Source of the DNA: Candidatus Peribacteria bacterium
GTDB lineage: Bacteria > Patescibacteriota > Gracilibacteria > Peribacterales > Peribacteraceae
NCBI GenBank assembly: GCA_012515645.1
Contig: JAAYXY010000040.1
Coordinates: 1 to 5,951, forward strand
DNA: 5,951 nucleotides
Direction of reading: 5' to 3'
Below are positions 5,805 to 5,951 of the stretch, in pieces. A program made the position numbers and the translations under genes. The notes below the pieces were generated by a model, which was given only the letters and a program-made list of their open reading frames with translations, was not told the origin of the DNA and did not search any database. The first letter of the stretch is position 1. Each line of letters starts with the position of its first letter.

Positions 5805-5951
5805 ATGCAGGTTATATCCCTCACGAGATTCCTCACAGCCTTCGCGGGGTTCGGTGCGCACACAGCTGCCGCGCAAGCGTCGGATGCGGGAATCACTGCC
5901 GTTGCAGTATCACCGCTTGGTACATGGGTACTCCTGATTGTCATTGGTTTC
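5805..5951 (+). CDS. Small exported or membrane protein, N-terminal part only
   Basis: The frame is open from ATG at 5805 to the window end (49 codons). It starts with a signal-peptide-like segment (MQVISLTRFLTAFAGFGAH, one Arg then a hydrophobic stretch). A possible signal-peptidase site AQA|SD follows at residues 23-27. After that comes SPLGTWVLLIVIGF, the start of a membrane helix (36-49). The family cannot be named from so little; a pilin-like or small membrane protein would fit. It is divergent from glyS across 103 bases and has a TATAAT box 23 bases upstream. There is no Shine-Dalgarno (CTCCTT directly precedes ATG), so the message could be nearly leaderless. Confidence 0.55.
   Translation, partial: MQVISLTRFLTAFAGFGAHTAAAQASDAGITAVAVSPLGTWVLLIVIGF

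Noticed and set aside
5702..5944. 81-residue N-terminal extension of glyS
   Set aside because: The frame is open, but it crosses the AT-rich promoter region and the divergent gene start, and the residues do not resemble any GlyRS N-terminus.

Overview
This window looks like chromosomal DNA from a bacterium with the standard genetic code. The five long genes whose ends are visible stop with TAA (four) or TAG (one), and none contains an in-frame TGA. Base composition is moderate and codon use even. Most starts lack a clear Shine-Dalgarno sequence. Housekeeping genes are packed with gaps of only tens of bases or overlapping stop codons. The homodimeric (alpha2) type of glycyl-tRNA synthetase and the compact layout would fit a Patescibacteria/CPR lineage such as Peribacteria or Peregrinibacteria, but that placement is a guess; no marker here proves it.

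Layout from left to right. (1) Positions 1-1434, minus strand: the rpsB-tsf translation operon, with ribosomal protein S2 followed by elongation factor Ts; tsf runs off the left edge. (2) Positions 1435-1723: a divergent control region. It holds a long rpsB leader with a strong two-tier hairpin, a near-consensus rightward sigma70-type promoter, a candidate leftward promoter and a small perfect inverted repeat. (3) Positions 1724-2101, plus strand: a small unrecognised protein with a Cys/His cluster and an ambiguous start. Short reading frames just upstream abut or overlap its possible starts. (4) Positions 2098-2871, minus strand: an N-formylglutamate amidohydrolase family protein whose stop codon shares a TTAA with gene 3. 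(5) Positions 2910-4265, plus strand: a plant-type (GCS2) glutamate-cysteine ligase, divergent from gene 4 across only 38 bases. (6) Positions 4268-4297: a telomere-like G-rich hexamer repeat between two convergent genes. (7) Positions 4280-5701, minus strand: glycyl-tRNA synthetase, whose last residues and stop codon are written in the repeat. (8) Positions 5702-5804: an AT-rich divergent promoter region. (9) From 5805, plus strand: the start of a small exported or membrane protein that runs off the right edge.

Three translation genes (rpsB, tsf, glyS) all point left. The rightward genes are accessory or metabolic. The glutamate-related pair (genes 4 and 5) is the most interesting functional unit: one enzyme family hydrolyses N-acyl-glutamate-type amides and the other builds gamma-glutamyl amides. 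No glutathione synthetase or ATP-grasp partner is in the window, so glutathione synthesis is not established. The most unusual DNA-level signals are the hexamer repeat overlapping the glyS stop, the rpsB leader hairpin, and a 12-base motif shared exactly by the rpsB and glyS upstream regions.
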